A DNA stretch of 36,686 nt from Paenibacillus assamensis DSM 18201 (GTDB lineage Bacteria > Bacillota > Bacilli > Paenibacillales > Paenibacillaceae), in NCBI RefSeq assembly GCF_000422445.1, contig NZ_AULU01000027.1, positions 1-36,686 on the forward strand, read 5' to 3'. How positions within the stretch are numbered: position 1 is the stretch's first letter; the number at the start of each line of letters is the position of its first letter. Below, piece after piece: positions 23,357 to 35,900 of the stretch. The position numbers and the translations under genes are program-made. Under the pieces are notes generated by a model that made no database searches, was not told where the DNA came from, and saw only the letters and a list, made by a program, of their open reading frames with translations.

Positions 23357-23680
23357 ATGGTTGGTGCATCAACATGGTTCAGTCCTTATGCATTTGAAGT
23401 GCTTGACATACCACTTGGAATATTAGTGGGGACCTTATTTGCATGGACGTTCAAGAAAATTATAATCGGTCCTCTTATTCATCTCGCCGTATCCGTTCTT
23501 TGTTACTTGTTTATATGGATTTATTTTTACTCTGTTAATACAACCGAGTTTTTAACGAAACACATGATTGATTTAGAAGGTTATATCATACAGCTATTTT
23601 TTGTTAGTGTTACATGGGTGTCATCTTATGCTGTGGTTACAAATAGTAAACTGAAGAATAAAAAGAATGAGGAACGATAA
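23357..23680 (+). CDS. membrane protein, three helices
   Basis: A 107-residue protein; ATG 23357 follows GTGAGGGGGAGCTAA, a strong ribosome binding site. Three hydrophobic segments lie at about residues 16-32, 36-56 and 74-95, with a lysine-rich C-terminus. The next gene starts directly after its stop codon, so they form an operon. Function unknown. Confidence 0.75.
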   Translation: MVGASTWFSPYAFEVLDIPLGILVGTLFAWTFKKIIIGPLIHLAVSVLCYLFIWIYFYSVNTTEFLTKHMIDLEGYIIQLFFVSVTWVSSYAVVTNSKLKNKKNEER

Positions 23681-24079
23681 ATGAAGGATCTTTTGCCAAG
23701 AGACAAGCATGACTTTGAAAGAGTTAATCATTTGAAACATGCTGAAAGAAAAGAGCTAATAGAACTATTACCAGAACTGCTAACATGGTTACAAGATATG
23801 AATTGGCCTATTTCCATTGAAATATCAGAAATACTTGTAAAAATAGTACCCCGTGAAACGATTCCTCTAGTTAAACATATACTCAATGGCGACGATGACA
23901 TTTGGAAAGAGTATTGTTTAAGATACTTTGTCATGAACCTACCTTCAGAACTACTCGCAATAGACAATCTTCAAGAAGATCTTATGAGAATAGCGACCAA
24001 GCCAACTAAGGGTGAAGAGCTTGAAGAAGTATATCTAACTGCACAAGAAATCATAAAGCTTAATAAATCTGGAAAGTGA
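23681..24079 (+). CDS. DUF5071 family protein
   Basis: A 132-residue helical protein whose ATG directly follows the stop codon of the membrane-protein gene. It opens with LLPRDKHDFERVNHLKH and continues LLPELLTWLQDMNWPISIEI, the signature of DUF5071, a HEAT-like repeat family of unknown role often found near immunity or accessory genes. No membrane segment. Confidence 0.88.
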   Translation: MKDLLPRDKHDFERVNHLKHAERKELIELLPELLTWLQDMNWPISIEISEILVKIVPRETIPLVKHILNGDDDIWKEYCLRYFVMNLPSELLAIDNLQEDLMRIATKPTKGEELEEVYLTAQEIIKLNKSGK

Positions 24080-24100
24080 TCCAAAACTAAAAGGAGTTTT

Positions 24101-24415
24101 ATGAAAAATAGAAAAAGTAGAAGAACTATGTTGAATAAGGTATTTGTCATAAATTTTATAACGATATGTTCATTTGTAATAAGCACATGGGATTTTGTCA
24201 TGAGGGTAAGGGGATTTCTACTTCAAACAAGTTTCAAAGGTGAGGCTGTAATAGATACGGAGTTTAGAAAATTCACATTTATCATGGAAACAGAAACGCT
24301 CAGCACCGCGATTATTTGCTCTCCACTCCTAATTGCAAGTACGGCGTGCATCATAAATGTACTTTACTTTTTTATTTTTTTATTGTCTCGTGATAAAAAA
24401 GTCATAGACCAGTAA
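24101..24415 (+). CDS. membrane protein, 104 residues
   Basis: ATG 24101 follows AAAAGGAGTTTT. It has two hydrophobic segments (about residues 13-30 and 68-94) separated by a charged loop. It may belong to the transcript of the two genes before it (21-base gap). No recognised family. Confidence 0.7.
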   Translation: MKNRKSRRTMLNKVFVINFITICSFVISTWDFVMRVRGFLLQTSFKGEAVIDTEFRKFTFIMETETLSTAIICSPLLIASTACIINVLYFFIFLLSRDKKVIDQ

Positions 24416-24433
24416 AAGATGTAGTGAACTATA

Positions 24434-24748
24434 ATGCAAGATGAATGGATACAAAACTATTGCGTCTGCCATCCGCGCAGTCATCAGGTGTTCCAACCGA
24501 GTATTAAACGGATTTTCCAGCAGAATATCCAGCTGCATCTAGTTACCTTACCTGCCAAGCTACCAGAAGTTTGGCAGGTAATCATGTGAAGATATCGTAA
24601 AGCGCAAGGATTAGGATCACCGGTAGAGAATGCATACAGGGAACATTCCCCAAATCGGCCGGCACCCCGCCTGATTGTCGATGCGCGTCGAATTCCTCGA
24701 TTGATGACAAACCATTCCCAACGTTTCTACTTCATTCGTTCTTTTTAG
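24434..24748 (+). pseudogene. broken gene with an in-frame stop, unidentified
   Basis: A frame from ATG 24434 to TAG 24748 is interrupted only by TGA 24587-24589. The first half reads RSHQVFQPSIKRIFQQNIQL, the second SPNRPAPRLIVDARRIPRL. There is no ribosome binding site and no family I recognise. The DNA composition changes within it from AT-rich to GC-rich, near the boundary with the NRPS region. Confidence 0.3.
24549..24580. repeat. 10-bp perfect inverted repeat
   Basis: TACCTGCCAA and TTGGCAGGTA are separated by 12 bases, inside the broken frame at 24434. No T run follows. It might be a terminator remnant, an operator or an insertion boundary. Confidence 0.45.
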
Positions 24749-24860
24749 GCACCCTATGTTGGGCAGATCAAAGTTTTACTATACATTCTTGGAAATCTTG
24801 ATATAATTCTACCAAGGTCACCTTTCCAATTATGATAGAAAATAGAATTGCTGGGTCTTT

Positions 24861-25046
24861 ATGCCTATACATACTGTGCGTGAGAGACCAGTCCACTGGC
24901 TACCCAGCGAGTTGGTATGCGGGGATCGACAATTGTGGAAAATGACAGCTGAGAATATGTTGCTCCATGACGTCAGAAGGTTCAGAAAGGTTGAAGTCAA
25001 CCTTATTCCAATTCCGATGGAGGATGAAGCGCGTGAGCATTTTTGA
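24861..25046 (+). CDS. small unknown ORF overlapping the aminotransferase start
   Basis: ATG 24861 gives a 61-residue product (PVHWLPSELVCGDRQLWKMT, ending MEDEAREHF) that overlaps the following aminotransferase by 14 bases. The composition looks protein-like and ends at the coupling distance expected of an operon. Start signal weak. It may be the 3' end of a larger, lost gene rather than a gene of its own. Confidence 0.4.
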   Translation: MPIHTVRERPVHWLPSELVCGDRQLWKMTAENMLLHDVRRFRKVEVNLIPIPMEDEAREHF

Positions 25047-26316
25047 AAAGCTGGAATCCAACGTAAGATCTTACTGCAGAAGCTTTCCGGTGGTATTCGA
25101 CCGGGCCAAGGGGGACCTGTTATATTCTGAGGACGGAAGAGCCTATATTGATTTTTTTGCAGGTGCCGGGGCACTGAATTACGGTCATAACAACGATTAT
25201 ATCAAGGAGCGGGTTCTCGATTACTTGACCTCCGACCGGATTATGCACGGTCTGGATATGTATACAATGGCCAAGCGCGAATTCATCCAGAGCTTCTCGG
25301 AGCGGATCTTGGAGCCGAAGAAGCTGAATTACAAGCTTCAATTCTGCGGTCCGACGGGGACGAACGCGGTGGAAGCGGCCCTGAAGATTGCACGCAAGGC
25401 GAAGAAGAGAACCGGGATATTCGCATTCATGGGCGGCTTCCACGGCATGTCGCTCGGCAGCCTATCGACGACAAGCTCCAAGTCCATGAGGGAAGGAGCG
25501 GGGCTTCCTCTTGGCGGAGTTACGTTCATGCCGCACCCAAGCGGGGCCTTTGCAGAAATGGATACGCTCGGCTATATCGAGAATATCCTGACTGATTCGC
25601 ACTCCGGAATCGACAAGCCGGCTGCCATCCTGCTTGAAACGGTACAAGCCGAAGGAGGAATTCACGTCGTCGACGCGCAGTGGCTGCGCGAGCTGCAGCA
25701 GCTTTGCCGCAGGCACGATATCCTGCTCATAACTGACGAGATTCAAGTCGGCTGCGGTCGGACAGGCGAATTCTTCTCCTTCGAACGTGCGGGTATCGAG
25801 CCGGATCTCATTACCTTGTCGAAGTCGATCGGTGGGTACGGTTTGCCAATGTCCCTGCTGCTGCTGAAGCCCGAACTGGATCTTTGGACACCGGGCGAGC
25901 ACAACGGCACCTTCCGCGGCAACCAGCTCGCTTTTGTGGCCGCCAAGGCCGCTCTAGAGTTCCGAGACAAAGTTGATTTGGAAGCCCAGGTGAAGCAAAA
26001 GGAAGAGTTTGTACGCTCATTCCTTGATAAAGAAATCAAGCCTCTGCATCCGTCCATCGCCATTCGCGGACTAGGCCTGATCTGGGGCATTGATGTCTCG
26101 GGCTTTACGGATGAAGCGGGGGCGAAGCGGATGACGGAGATCAGCTTCGAGAATGGGCTCATCATTGAAAGAGCCGGCAGAGGAGACCTCGTCCTTAAGA
26201 TCATGCCTCCGCTGACTGTCTCGATGGAGCATCTGGCTGCCGGATGCGATATTATTAAGTCCAGTATGCAGCAGGTGATCGCTCAGGAGACCCAGGATTT
26301 GCTGGTAACGACCTAA
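25033..26316 (+). CDS. diaminobutyrate-2-oxoglutarate aminotransferase (EctB family)
   Basis: A 427-residue class III PLP aminotransferase that makes L-2,4-diaminobutyrate from aspartate semialdehyde and glutamate. GTG 25033 follows GGAGG and gives the family N-terminus (V/M)SIFEKLESNVRSYCRSFP; the 22 residues encoded upstream do not fit. Motifs: FFAGAGALNYGHNN, CGPTGTNAVEAALK, GGFHGMSLG, DEIQVGCGRTG and LSKSIGGYG, whose Lys binds PLP. There are no ectA or ectC genes next to it; instead an NRPS gene with a Dab-activating domain follows. It therefore most likely supplies Dab for that peptide, as in polymyxin-type clusters, and not ectoine synthesis. GC is much higher than in the genes to its left. 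Confidence 0.93.
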   Translation: MSIFEKLESNVRSYCRSFPVVFDRAKGDLLYSEDGRAYIDFFAGAGALNYGHNNDYIKERVLDYLTSDRIMHGLDMYTMAKREFIQSFSERILEPKKLNYKLQFCGPTGTNAVEAALKIARKAKKRTGIFAFMGGFHGMSLGSLSTTSSKSMREGAGLPLGGVTFMPHPSGAFAEMDTLGYIENILTDSHSGIDKPAAILLETVQAEGGIHVVDAQWLRELQQLCRRHDILLITDEIQVGCGRTGEFFSFERAGIEPDLITLSKSIGGYGLPMSLLLLKPELDLWTPGEHNGTFRGNQLAFVAAKAALEFRDKVDLEAQVKQKEEFVRSFLDKEIKPLHPSIAIRGLGLIWGIDVSGFTDEAGAKRMTEISFENGLIIERAGRGDLVLKIMPPLTVSMEHLAAGCDIIKSSMQQVIAQETQDLLVTT

Positions 26317-26999
26317 GCTCGTCCACGTGCAAGAGGCAAGAAAGTACCTTTCAGGGACCTTGCCGCCTTGATGTAAGTTAACGTTCTCAACCCATTGGAA
26401 GATTTTCTCCCATGTTGCCTTGGAAAGCGTCAGGCAGCATAGACCTCACCTCCAATCCAAGGGCTGTCCCGTTCATGCCATACGGAGCATTCTTTGATCC
26501 TCATTCAGCACGATCATCACATCTAATTTTCACATCTAATCTTTAGGAAAATTTCAGTACCCCGCAGTCGGATTTTTACTTATGCACACCAGAGCTGCGG
26601 GGTAATACACAAATCGTACATAGAGTGTATCGATACCCCTTAACATAAGCTTCGACAAATGCAGCTCCGGTGCCGAATCCGAAGGTGCGGCCGACTTCCT
26701 GCTGGCTGGCTGGAACCCTACAGCAAGCCTTACATCGATGGAAGGAACATCCCTTGTCCACCCCACATCTAATTCCGAACCCAATGATTAACTAAAGACC
26801 GTCTTCGGGCGGCTCGTCCGTAGCAAGCATATTGAAACAGAGAAGCTGGAAGAAGCCGCATCTCTTGCGCAGAACGATGCTTTTTGTTGTCTTTCACGCA
26901 TGGGAGCCGAGCGGGATAGTTGCTTGGCAGAGGAGCCGCACACGATCACCAGAGCAAGCGAAGCGGTGACCTGGCGAAAGCCATTCACATTGTTATGAC
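26317..26999. other. gap before the NRPS gene, possibly decayed
   Basis: No intact gene is visible in 680 bases. A plus frame (from about 26788) reads VFGRLVRSKHIETEKLEEAA and then TITRASEAVTW before a stop at 26997; it does not look like a condensation domain. A 10-bp inverted repeat TACCCCGCAG / CTGCGGGGTA lies at 26558-26604. The frame of the NRPS gene is open back to 26970. Part of this stretch may be leader or promoter. Confidence 0.4.
26558..26604. repeat. 10-bp perfect inverted repeat
   Basis: TACCCCGCAG and CTGCGGGGTA separated by 27 bases. It lies between the aminotransferase and the NRPS gene. There is no T run. It could be a regulatory structure or a remnant of a mobile element end; nothing else supports either. 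Confidence 0.45.
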
Positions 27000-29900
27000 A
27001 TGTTTGAAAAGGCTGGAGCGTTGCTTCGGCATATGCTCCGCCGGATTGCTTTTACCGATGAAGAGAGGGGAACGATCCAGGTGGCTTTTGAAAAAGAAAC
27101 GTTATTTTGGAACGAAAAATTCGGTAGCGATGATTATACTTTGACGCGGCTGCCTTATAGTAAAGCTCCAAGCTCTATGGCGCCCATCATGACAACCGTA
27201 GGCGGGTCGCTTTCGGAGGAAGCGGCGCAGCGCGTCCTTCAAATGAGTAAGGGTGCTCCGTTGGCCACTTTTATGATTTTGCTCGCCGGTGTTCAGTCAC
27301 TCTTGCATAAATATACAGGCGCTGCTGACATTCTGGTCGGCATGCCGGTTGTACGGAAACCGACAGAGACGCGCCGATCCGTTAATCATACGGTCATTTT
27401 GCAAAACTCGCTTTCGGCAGGTGCGACTTTTAAAACGCTTCTGAACGAGCTGAGGACTTCCTTGCTGGAAGCGATTCAGCATCAACATATTCCGTTCTTG
27501 AAAATGACGGAGAAGCTGGACCTGCAATATGCAGACGGGATACCCGTCGTCCATACGCTAGTATCTCTTAAGGAGCTGCATCTGGATGAAATCGGGAAAA
27601 ACGTGGTCACGGATTGTTCCTTTGCATTCAGCTTAACCGGCGGGACGATACAGCTAGCGCTATCATATAACGAGCACTTATATGACCCCGAGTTCATGAC
27701 TCGGGTCGTCAGCCATCTGAATCGCCTGCTGACCGTGGGGCTTCACGAGTTGGAGCTGGGCATCGTGCGGGTGGACATGCTGTCGGAGGAAGAGAAATTT
27801 CAATTGCTGCAAAGCTTTAACGATACCGAGAAGGACTATCCCCGTGATCGGACGATTCATCAGCTCGTGGAGGAACAGGCGAAGCGGGTGCCCGAAGCGA
27901 CGGCGGTTGTATTTGAGGGTCGGCGGCTTTCGTACGCAGAGTTGAACGAACGGGCGAACCGGCTGGCGCGGACGCTGCGGTCGGTCGGCGTGCTACCTAA
28001 TCAGCTGGTAGGCTTGATGGCCAGGAGATCGCTGGAGACGGTCGTTGGCATTTTGGCGGTTCTGAAATCTGGCGGTGCCTACCTGCCGATTGACCCGGAA
28101 TACCCGGAAGAACGTATCCTCTACATTTTGGAGAACTCGAACGCGCAGCTGTTGCTGACTCAAAGGGAGTTGTTGCAGCAGGTGCCGTTCGAAGGGACCG
28201 TGGTGGCGCTGGACGACGAGCAGGCCTACAGCGAAGATGGCTCGAACTTGGAGCCGGCCAGCGGTCCGAACGATTTGGCTTATGTCATCTATACGTCAGG
28301 TACGACGGGCAAGCCAAAAGGGGTCATGCTGGAGCATCGCGGGCTGGTTAGTCTGAAACTGACGTTTGCCCATACGCTTCACACGACCGAACAGGATCGA
28401 GTGTTGCAATTCGCCAGCCTATCGTTCGATGCGTCTTGCTGGGAGACGTTCAACGCTCTGTATTTCGGGGCGGCCTTATATATACCGTCAACCGAGACGA
28501 TTTTGGATGATCAACTGTTCGAACGTTTCATGAATGAGCATGCAATTACGATCGCTACTTTGCCGCCAACTTATGCGGCTTATTTGAATCCAGACCGCCT
28601 GCCGAGTCTGAGCAGGCTCATCACGGCGGGCTCCGCCGTTTCAGCCGAATTCGTGCAGCAGTGGAAAGACAAGGTACAGTACTATAACGCGTACGGTCCG
28701 ACGGAAGCCTCGATCGCCACATCCGTGTGGGCGGCGTCTACTTGTGATACCGAACGCAGAACGATACCGATCGGACGTCCGATCTGGAACCATCGTCTGT
28801 ACATACTGGGCGCACAGAATCAGCTGGCTCCGATCGGAGTAGAGGGAGAATTATGCATCGCGGGCATCGGCCTCGCCCGGGGATATTGGAACAGGCCGGA
28901 TCTGACGGCGGAGAAATTCATAGAACACCCGTTTGAGCCCGGAGAGAGACTGTACCGAACGGGCGACTTGGCTCGATGGCTGCCGGACGGAAATATTGAG
29001 TACTTGGGCCGGATCGACCATCAGGTGAAAATCCGTGGATTTCGGATCGAGATCGGCGAGATTGAAGAGCAGCTTCTGAAGATCGACTCTGTGCAGGAGA
29101 CGATCGTAATCGCGCGGGAAGGCAAAAGCGGGCAAGAACTGTGTGCTTACCTAGTTGCGGACGGCCCGCTTACGCTGGGCGCGCTGAGAAGTGCGCTGGC
29201 GCAAAAATTGCCGAATTACATGATTCCGGCACACTTTGTTCAGCTTCCGCGGATGCCGCTCACCCCGAACGACAAAATAGACCGCAAGGCTTTACCCGCA
29301 CCGGAAGGAAATGCGCTGTCCGGCGGCGCGTATGTAGCTCCACGCAATGAAGTCGAGCGGGCGCTTGCCGATGTGTGGCAGGCGGTATTGAACGCCGAGC
29401 GCGTTGGGGTAACGGATCATTTCTTCGAGCTGGGTGGAGACTCGATCAAGTCCATTCAAGTATCTTCGCGGCTTCATCAAGCTGGGTATAAGCTGGAAAT
29501 CCGGGATTTGTTCAAATATCCGACTATTTCACAGCTGAGCCTGCATGTGAAACCGATCGGACGTACCATCGATCAAGGCGAAATAACGGGTGAAACGGCA
29601 CTGACGCCGATCCAGCATTGGTTTTTCGAGAGCTCCTTTGCAGACTCGCATCATTTCAACCAGTCGGTGATGTTGTACCGAAAGGAACGCTTTGACGAAG
29701 AGATGGTGCGCCTGGTGCTGCAAAAGCTGGCCGAGCATCATGACGCCTTGCGGATGGTGTTCCGTAAGACAGAACAAGGGTATAGCGCACGGACTCGCGC
29801 GATTCAGGAAGGCGGGCTGTTCACGCTTGGCGTGTTCGATTTTAAGGATGCGGAGAATACCATACAGGCTGTGGAAGCGAAGGCAACGGACATTCAAGCG

Positions 29901-32900
29901 GGTATCGATCTGGAGAATGGGCCCCTCGTGAAGGCGGGACTGTTCCGGTGCGCGGACGGCGATCATTTGCTGGTTGCAGTCCATCATGCCGTTGTAGACG
30001 GTGTCTCTTGGCGCATTTTGATGGAAGATTTCGCTCTGGGGTACGAGCAGGCCGGAAAAAGCGAGGAAATTCGTTTCCCGGCGAAAACGGATGCGTACCG
30101 TACTTGGTCCGAGCAACTGGCCGCTTATGCGCAAAGCCCGGAGATGGCCAAGGAACGGGCCTATTGGCAGGCCGTGGAGCAAATTGAGGTTCCGGCCGTG
30201 CCGAAGGATCTGGAGGCGGACATTACAACGCAGCAGGACAGCGAATCGCTGTTCGTCCGTTTGACTACCGAAGAAACGGAGCTGCTGCTGAAGCGGGTTC
30301 ACCGGGCCTACAATACCGAAATGAACGATATTTTGCTAACGGCGCTCGGTATAGCCGTTAGCAAGTGGACGGGACACGAACGGGTGCGGATCAATCTCGA
30401 AGGACATGGACGAGAATCGATTGGAACGGATATCGACATCACGCGCACAGTCGGCTGGTTTACGACCAAGTTTCCGGTCGTCCTGGAGCCGGACACTGAC
30501 CGGGATTTGACCTATCAGATTAAACAGGTCAAGGAAAGCTTGCGCCGTATTCCGAACAAGGGGCTTGGGTACGGCGTATGCCGCTATCTCTCCAAAACGG
30601 AGGATGGCTTTGTTTGGGGCGCAGAGCCAGAAATTAATTTTAACTACCTCGGTCAGTTCGACGATGATGTCAATCAGGACGAGATCGGCATATCTGCTTA
30701 TTCCAGCGGCATCCAGGCCAGCAACCGTCAGGCCCGCAGCTTTTTGCTGGATATCAACGGCATGGTGCTGGAAGGCGCTTTATCGCTAGATCTCAGCTAC
30801 AGCCGGAAGCAGTATCGCAAGGAAACGATGGAAGCTTTCGCGGAGCGGCTTGAGCAAAGTCTCCGAGAGATTATTACCCACTGCGCAGGCAAAGAAAACA
30901 CCGAATTGACACCGAGCGACGTTCAATTTAAAGGCTTGACCATCGTGGAATTGGAGCAAATCGCCCAGCGTTCGGGCCATCTTGGGGAAATCGAAAATAT
31001 TTACTCTCTTACGCCGATGCAGAAGGGCATGTGGTTCCACAGTGCGCTTGACCGGCAAACGACGGCTTACTTCGAGCAGACGCGGTTCACGATGCAGGGG
31101 TCGCTCGACGTCCAGCTTTTCGAGAGGAGCTGGATGGAGCTTTCAAAACGTCATCTGGTGCTGCGGGCGAATTTTGTGAAAGGACCGGTGGGCGATCCGC
31201 TGCAAATCATATACCGCGACAAGCCGGTCGGCTTTGAATATGAAGAGCTGCTTCATTTACAGGTGGACGAGAAACAAGCGTATTTGGATAAAAAGGCCGA
31301 GGATGACAAGCTTCGCGGCTTCGACATGGAACATGACGCGCTCGTTCGGGTTACAATCCTGCGCACCGAAGAACAAAGCTATCATGTGCTGTGGAGTTTC
31401 CAGCATATTTTGATGGACGGCTGGTGCCTGCCGCAGCTGACACAAGAGCTGTTTGAGACGTATTCGGCCTTGGCATCCGACACGCAGCCAGCGGGAGATA
31501 AGGGAACGGATTATGGCTCCTATATCGAATGGTTGGAGCAACAGGACGATCAGGCGGCATCCGGCTATTGGACGACATTCCTGGCAGGTTATGAAGGGCA
31601 AACCGTACTTCCGGGGCAAAAGGAACCGGCGCCGAATGGCAAATTTACAGCTGATCACGTCACCGCCGAACTGGGCAAGGACTTGAGCGAGCGGATGGAC
31701 CGGGTGGCGAAAGAGCGCCTGGTTACGGTTAATACGCTGCTTCAAGCCGCTTGGGGTGTGATGCTGCAAAAGTATAACGGAACAAACGATGCCGTATTCG
31801 GCAGCGTCGTGGCTGGAAGACCGGCGGAAATCCCGGGCATCGAGTCCATGATTGGACTGTTCATCAATACGGTGCCGGTTCGCGTCACGAGCGAAGCGGA
31901 CACCGTGTTCGCCGACCTGATGGCGGAGCTCCAAGAGCGGGCGTTGGAGTCCGGGCGTTATGATTACTATCCGCTGTATGAAATTCAAGCCCGCAGCATG
32001 CAAAAGCAGAACCTAATCAACCATATCATCGCTTTCGAGAACTATCCGGTGGACGAGCAAATGGAGCAGGCGGGCGACCAGCAGCACGGCGACCTGACGA
32101 TCGCCGACGTTCAGATGGAGGAGCAGACGAACTATAACTTCAACGTGACCGTGGTGCCAGGAGTCGAGATCGAAATTCGGTTCGACTTTAACGCCGAAGT
32201 GTTCGATAAACAGAGCATCGAGCGGCTCAAGGGGCATCTCGTCCATCTGCTGGAGCAGGTGACGGGTAACCCGGAAATTACAGTGGGCGAGCTGGAGCTT
32301 GTGACGGAGGCGGAAAAGACCGACCTTCTCGGACGTTTTAACGACACCACCACGGAATTTCCGCGCGGGAAGACGCTCATTCAATTGTTCGAAGAGCAAG
32401 CGGTGCGCATTCCAAATGCAGCCGCCATCTCGTTGAATGAGCAAGAGCTGACTTACTGCGAGCTAAACGAACGCGTCAACCGCCTTGCCCGTACCTTGCG
32501 TAGTTACGGGATATCCAAAGGCCATCTGGTCGCCATTATGGCTGAGCGTTCCATCGAAATGGTGGTGGGCATGCTGGCGGCACACAAAGCCGGAGCGGCT
32601 TACGTACCGATTGACCCGGAATATCCCGAGGAGCGTATCCGTTTCTTAATCGTCGATTCAGGAGCGCAGGTGATGCTGACGCAAAGCCGCTTGCGTGAGC
32701 GCCTGGCGGGTTCGGACTCCGTAATCTTACTGGATGATGAGTCCTCCTATCACGAGGACGGTACAAATCTAAATCCGGGCAACGAAGCGACAGATCTGGC
32801 ATGCATCATCTATACGTCGGGCACAACGGGCAAGCCGAAAGGGAACCTTGTTTCGCACCGCAACATCGTGCGGATTGTGCGAAATACGAATTACATCGAC

Positions 32901-35900
32901 ATCACTGAGCGGGATCATGTTCTCCAGCTTTCGAGCTATTCGTTCGATGGAGCGATTTTCGATATTTTCGGCGCTTTGACCAACGGGGCGCGGCTGGTGC
33001 TGGTTCCCCACGAGATTTTGCTGGAAATCGGCCTGTTGGCGGATCTCATCCAGCGCGAGCGCATCTCGGTCATGCTGATTACGACGGCTTTCTTCAACAT
33101 CCTTGTAGATGTGAATGTCGGCTGCCTGCGGGATGTCCGGGCGATTTTGTTCGGAGGAGAGCGCGTGTCGATCGGCCATGTGCGTAAGGCACTCGCCCAT
33201 ATCGGACCGGGCAGGCTCAACCATCTGTACGGCCCGTCGGAAAGTACCGTTTATACTACGTACTTTCCGGTCGACTTCGTCGATGAGTCGGCGGTTACCG
33301 TACCCATCGGACGGCCGATCAGCAATACGAAGGTGTATATCGTCGACAGCCGGAATAAGCTTCTGCCGATCGGCGTGGCCGGGGAGCTTTGCATCAGCGG
33401 AGAAGGTTTGGTACGGGGTTATAATAACCGGCCGGAGCTGACGGCGGAGAAATTTGTGGACAATCCGTTTGTGCCGGGAGAGCGCATGTACCGGACGGGG
33501 GATTTGGCGAAATGGCTCTCGGACGGCACGATCGAGTACGTGGGACGGACAGACGACCAAGTGAAGATCCGAGGTTTCCGCATTGAGCTGGGCGAGATCG
33601 AAGCTCAGCTTCAGAAAGTGGAGGGCATTCGGAAAACGACGGTATTCGCGAGGGAAAACGCCTCCGGTGAGAAGCAGCTTTGCGCCTATTATGAAGCGGA
33701 CTGTGAGCTTCCAGCAGCCGAGCTGAAGGGCGTGCTTTCCCAGGAACTCCCGGCCTATATGATACCTGCGTATCTGATCCAGTTGGAGCGGCTCCCGCTG
33801 ACGACGAACGGTAAGGTCGACCGTCGGTCCCTCCCGGCGCCGGAGGAGAGCTTGCAACCGGGAGAAGGACGTACTTCCCCTCGGACTCCGCTGGAAGCCA
33901 GTTTGGCCGAAATTTGGAAAAGTGTACTCGGACTGGTGCATATTGGCGTTCATGACAACTTCTTCGATCTGGGTGGCCATTCCCTGCGGGCGACGACACT
34001 GGTGAGTAAGGTGCATCAGGAGTTGAACGTCGAGCTGCCTCTGCGCGACGTATTCCGCTACTCGACGATCGAAGAGATGGCTCTTGCCATCTCCCGGATC
34101 GGAGAGCAGTCGTTCTCGTCGATTCCACTGGCAGGCGCAAGAGCATATTATCCGCTTTCCTCAGCTCAGAAACGGCTGTTTATCCTAAATCAGTTGGAAG
34201 GGGCCGATCAGAGCTACAACATGCCGGGCGTGCTATTGCTGGAAGGATCAATTGACCGAAGTCTGCTGGAGAAAGCTTTCCGCGGACTAATCGCACGGCA
34301 CGAAACGCTGCGTACCGGCTTTGAGTTCGTACAAGGCGAAGCAGTACAGCGCATTTACGAGAGCGTTGACTTTGCAGTCGAGTACCGTCATGCGAGCGAG
34401 GAAGAAGCGCCTGAAGTCGTGCAGGCCTTCATCAGGCCTTTCGACTTGGCAAAGCCTCCGCTGCTGCGGGCGGAGCTTGTAGAGCTGGCAGCCAAACGTT
34501 ATTTGCTGATGTTCGACATGCACCATATCGTCTCCGACGGGGTTTCGATGGACGTGTTCGTCGAGGAATTCGTTCGTCTGTACGGTGGCGAGTCATTAGA
34601 GCCTTTGCGAATTCAATACAAGGACTATGCGGTATGGCAGCAGTCGGACGAGCAAAAAGTACAGTTGAAACGTGAGGAAGCTTACTGGCTGGATCGTTAC
34701 CGGGGCGAGTTGCCGGTTCTGGAAATGCCGACGGACTATTCGCGCCCTGCTGTGCAGAGCTTTGAGGGACAAACGCTGACATCCTTTGTGGACGAGGCAA
34801 CGAATGAAGGCTTGAAGCAACTGGCCGCTGAAAGAGGAACGACGCTGTATATGGTGCTGCTTGCGGCATATACCGTGCTTTTGCATAAATACACTGGTCA
34901 GGACGATTTGATCGTCGGAACTTCGATTGCGGGTAGAACGCATGGAGACACGCAGCCTTTGATCGGAATGTTCGTTAATACGTTGGCGCTCCGCAATTAT
35001 CCGGCTTCGGAGAAGACCTTCCTGTCGTATCTGGAAGAAGTGAAAGAAACGACCTTAGGCGCTTACGAGCATCAGAATTATCCGTTCGAAGAGCTCGTCG
35101 ATAACGTGCAGGTCAGCCGGGATTTGAGCCGCAACCCGTTGTTTGACACGATGTTCTCCCTGCAAAATTTGGAGGATAAAGAGTTTGAGCTGGAAGGGCT
35201 GAAATTGTCCCCGTACCCTAGCGAATACGGCACGGCCAAGTTCGACCTGAGTGTTGATGTTACGGAAGAAAACGGCGGCTTAGAGTGCAGCTTTGAATTC
35301 GCAACGGCTCTTTATAAAGAAAGCACGATCCGGCGGCTGTCGACTCATTTCGGATATTTGCTTGCTGCGATTGTAAGCCGTCCGGAAGCGAAGATTGCTG
35401 AGCTGAACTTGCTAACGGCAGAGGAAAAAGAACAAATTCTCGGGGAGTTTAACCAGGCGCAGCTAGAAGCGGCTCCTGCGGCCGCGTTCCACCGGCTGTT
35501 TGAGGAACAGGCGGAGCGCACGCCGGAAGAGGCAGCTGTCGTGTACGAGAACGACCGCATGACGTATGCGGAGCTGAACGAGCGGGCGAACTGTTTGGCG
35601 GCTACGCTGCGCGCAAGCGGCATTGGCCGGGAGACGATCGTCGGCATTCTCGCCGAGCGTTCGGTGGACTTGCTAGTAGCCGTGCTGGCCGTCTGGAAAG
35701 CGGGCGGGGCGTATGTGCCGCTCGACCCGGATTACCCGGCAGACCGCGTGCGGTTCATGCTCGAAGACAGCGGAGCAAAAGTGCTGTTGACGCAAACGGC
35801 GCTGCGAGAGCGTGCCGAAGCCTGGCTCGACGAAGAGGAACTGGCGCTGGCGGCCGTACTGTACCTGGACGACGAAGCGTCGTACAGCGAGGAGCGGGCG

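Noticed and set aside
25033..26316. Ectoine biosynthesis
   Set aside because: The EctB-like aminotransferase has no ectA or ectC beside it, and the Dab-activating NRPS offers a direct use for its product.
26920..27144. 74-codon plus-strand frame before the NRPS
   Set aside because: It lies in another frame than the truncated C domain, which clearly continues into A1, and its product has no protein character.
32769..34016. Long minus-strand open frame (415 codons) opposite the NRPS gene
   Set aside because: It mirrors conserved NRPS codons of the plus strand, is rich in Arg/His/Pro, has no start signal or motif, and others of this kind (29529-30302, 31257-32003) occur along the whole GC-rich gene.
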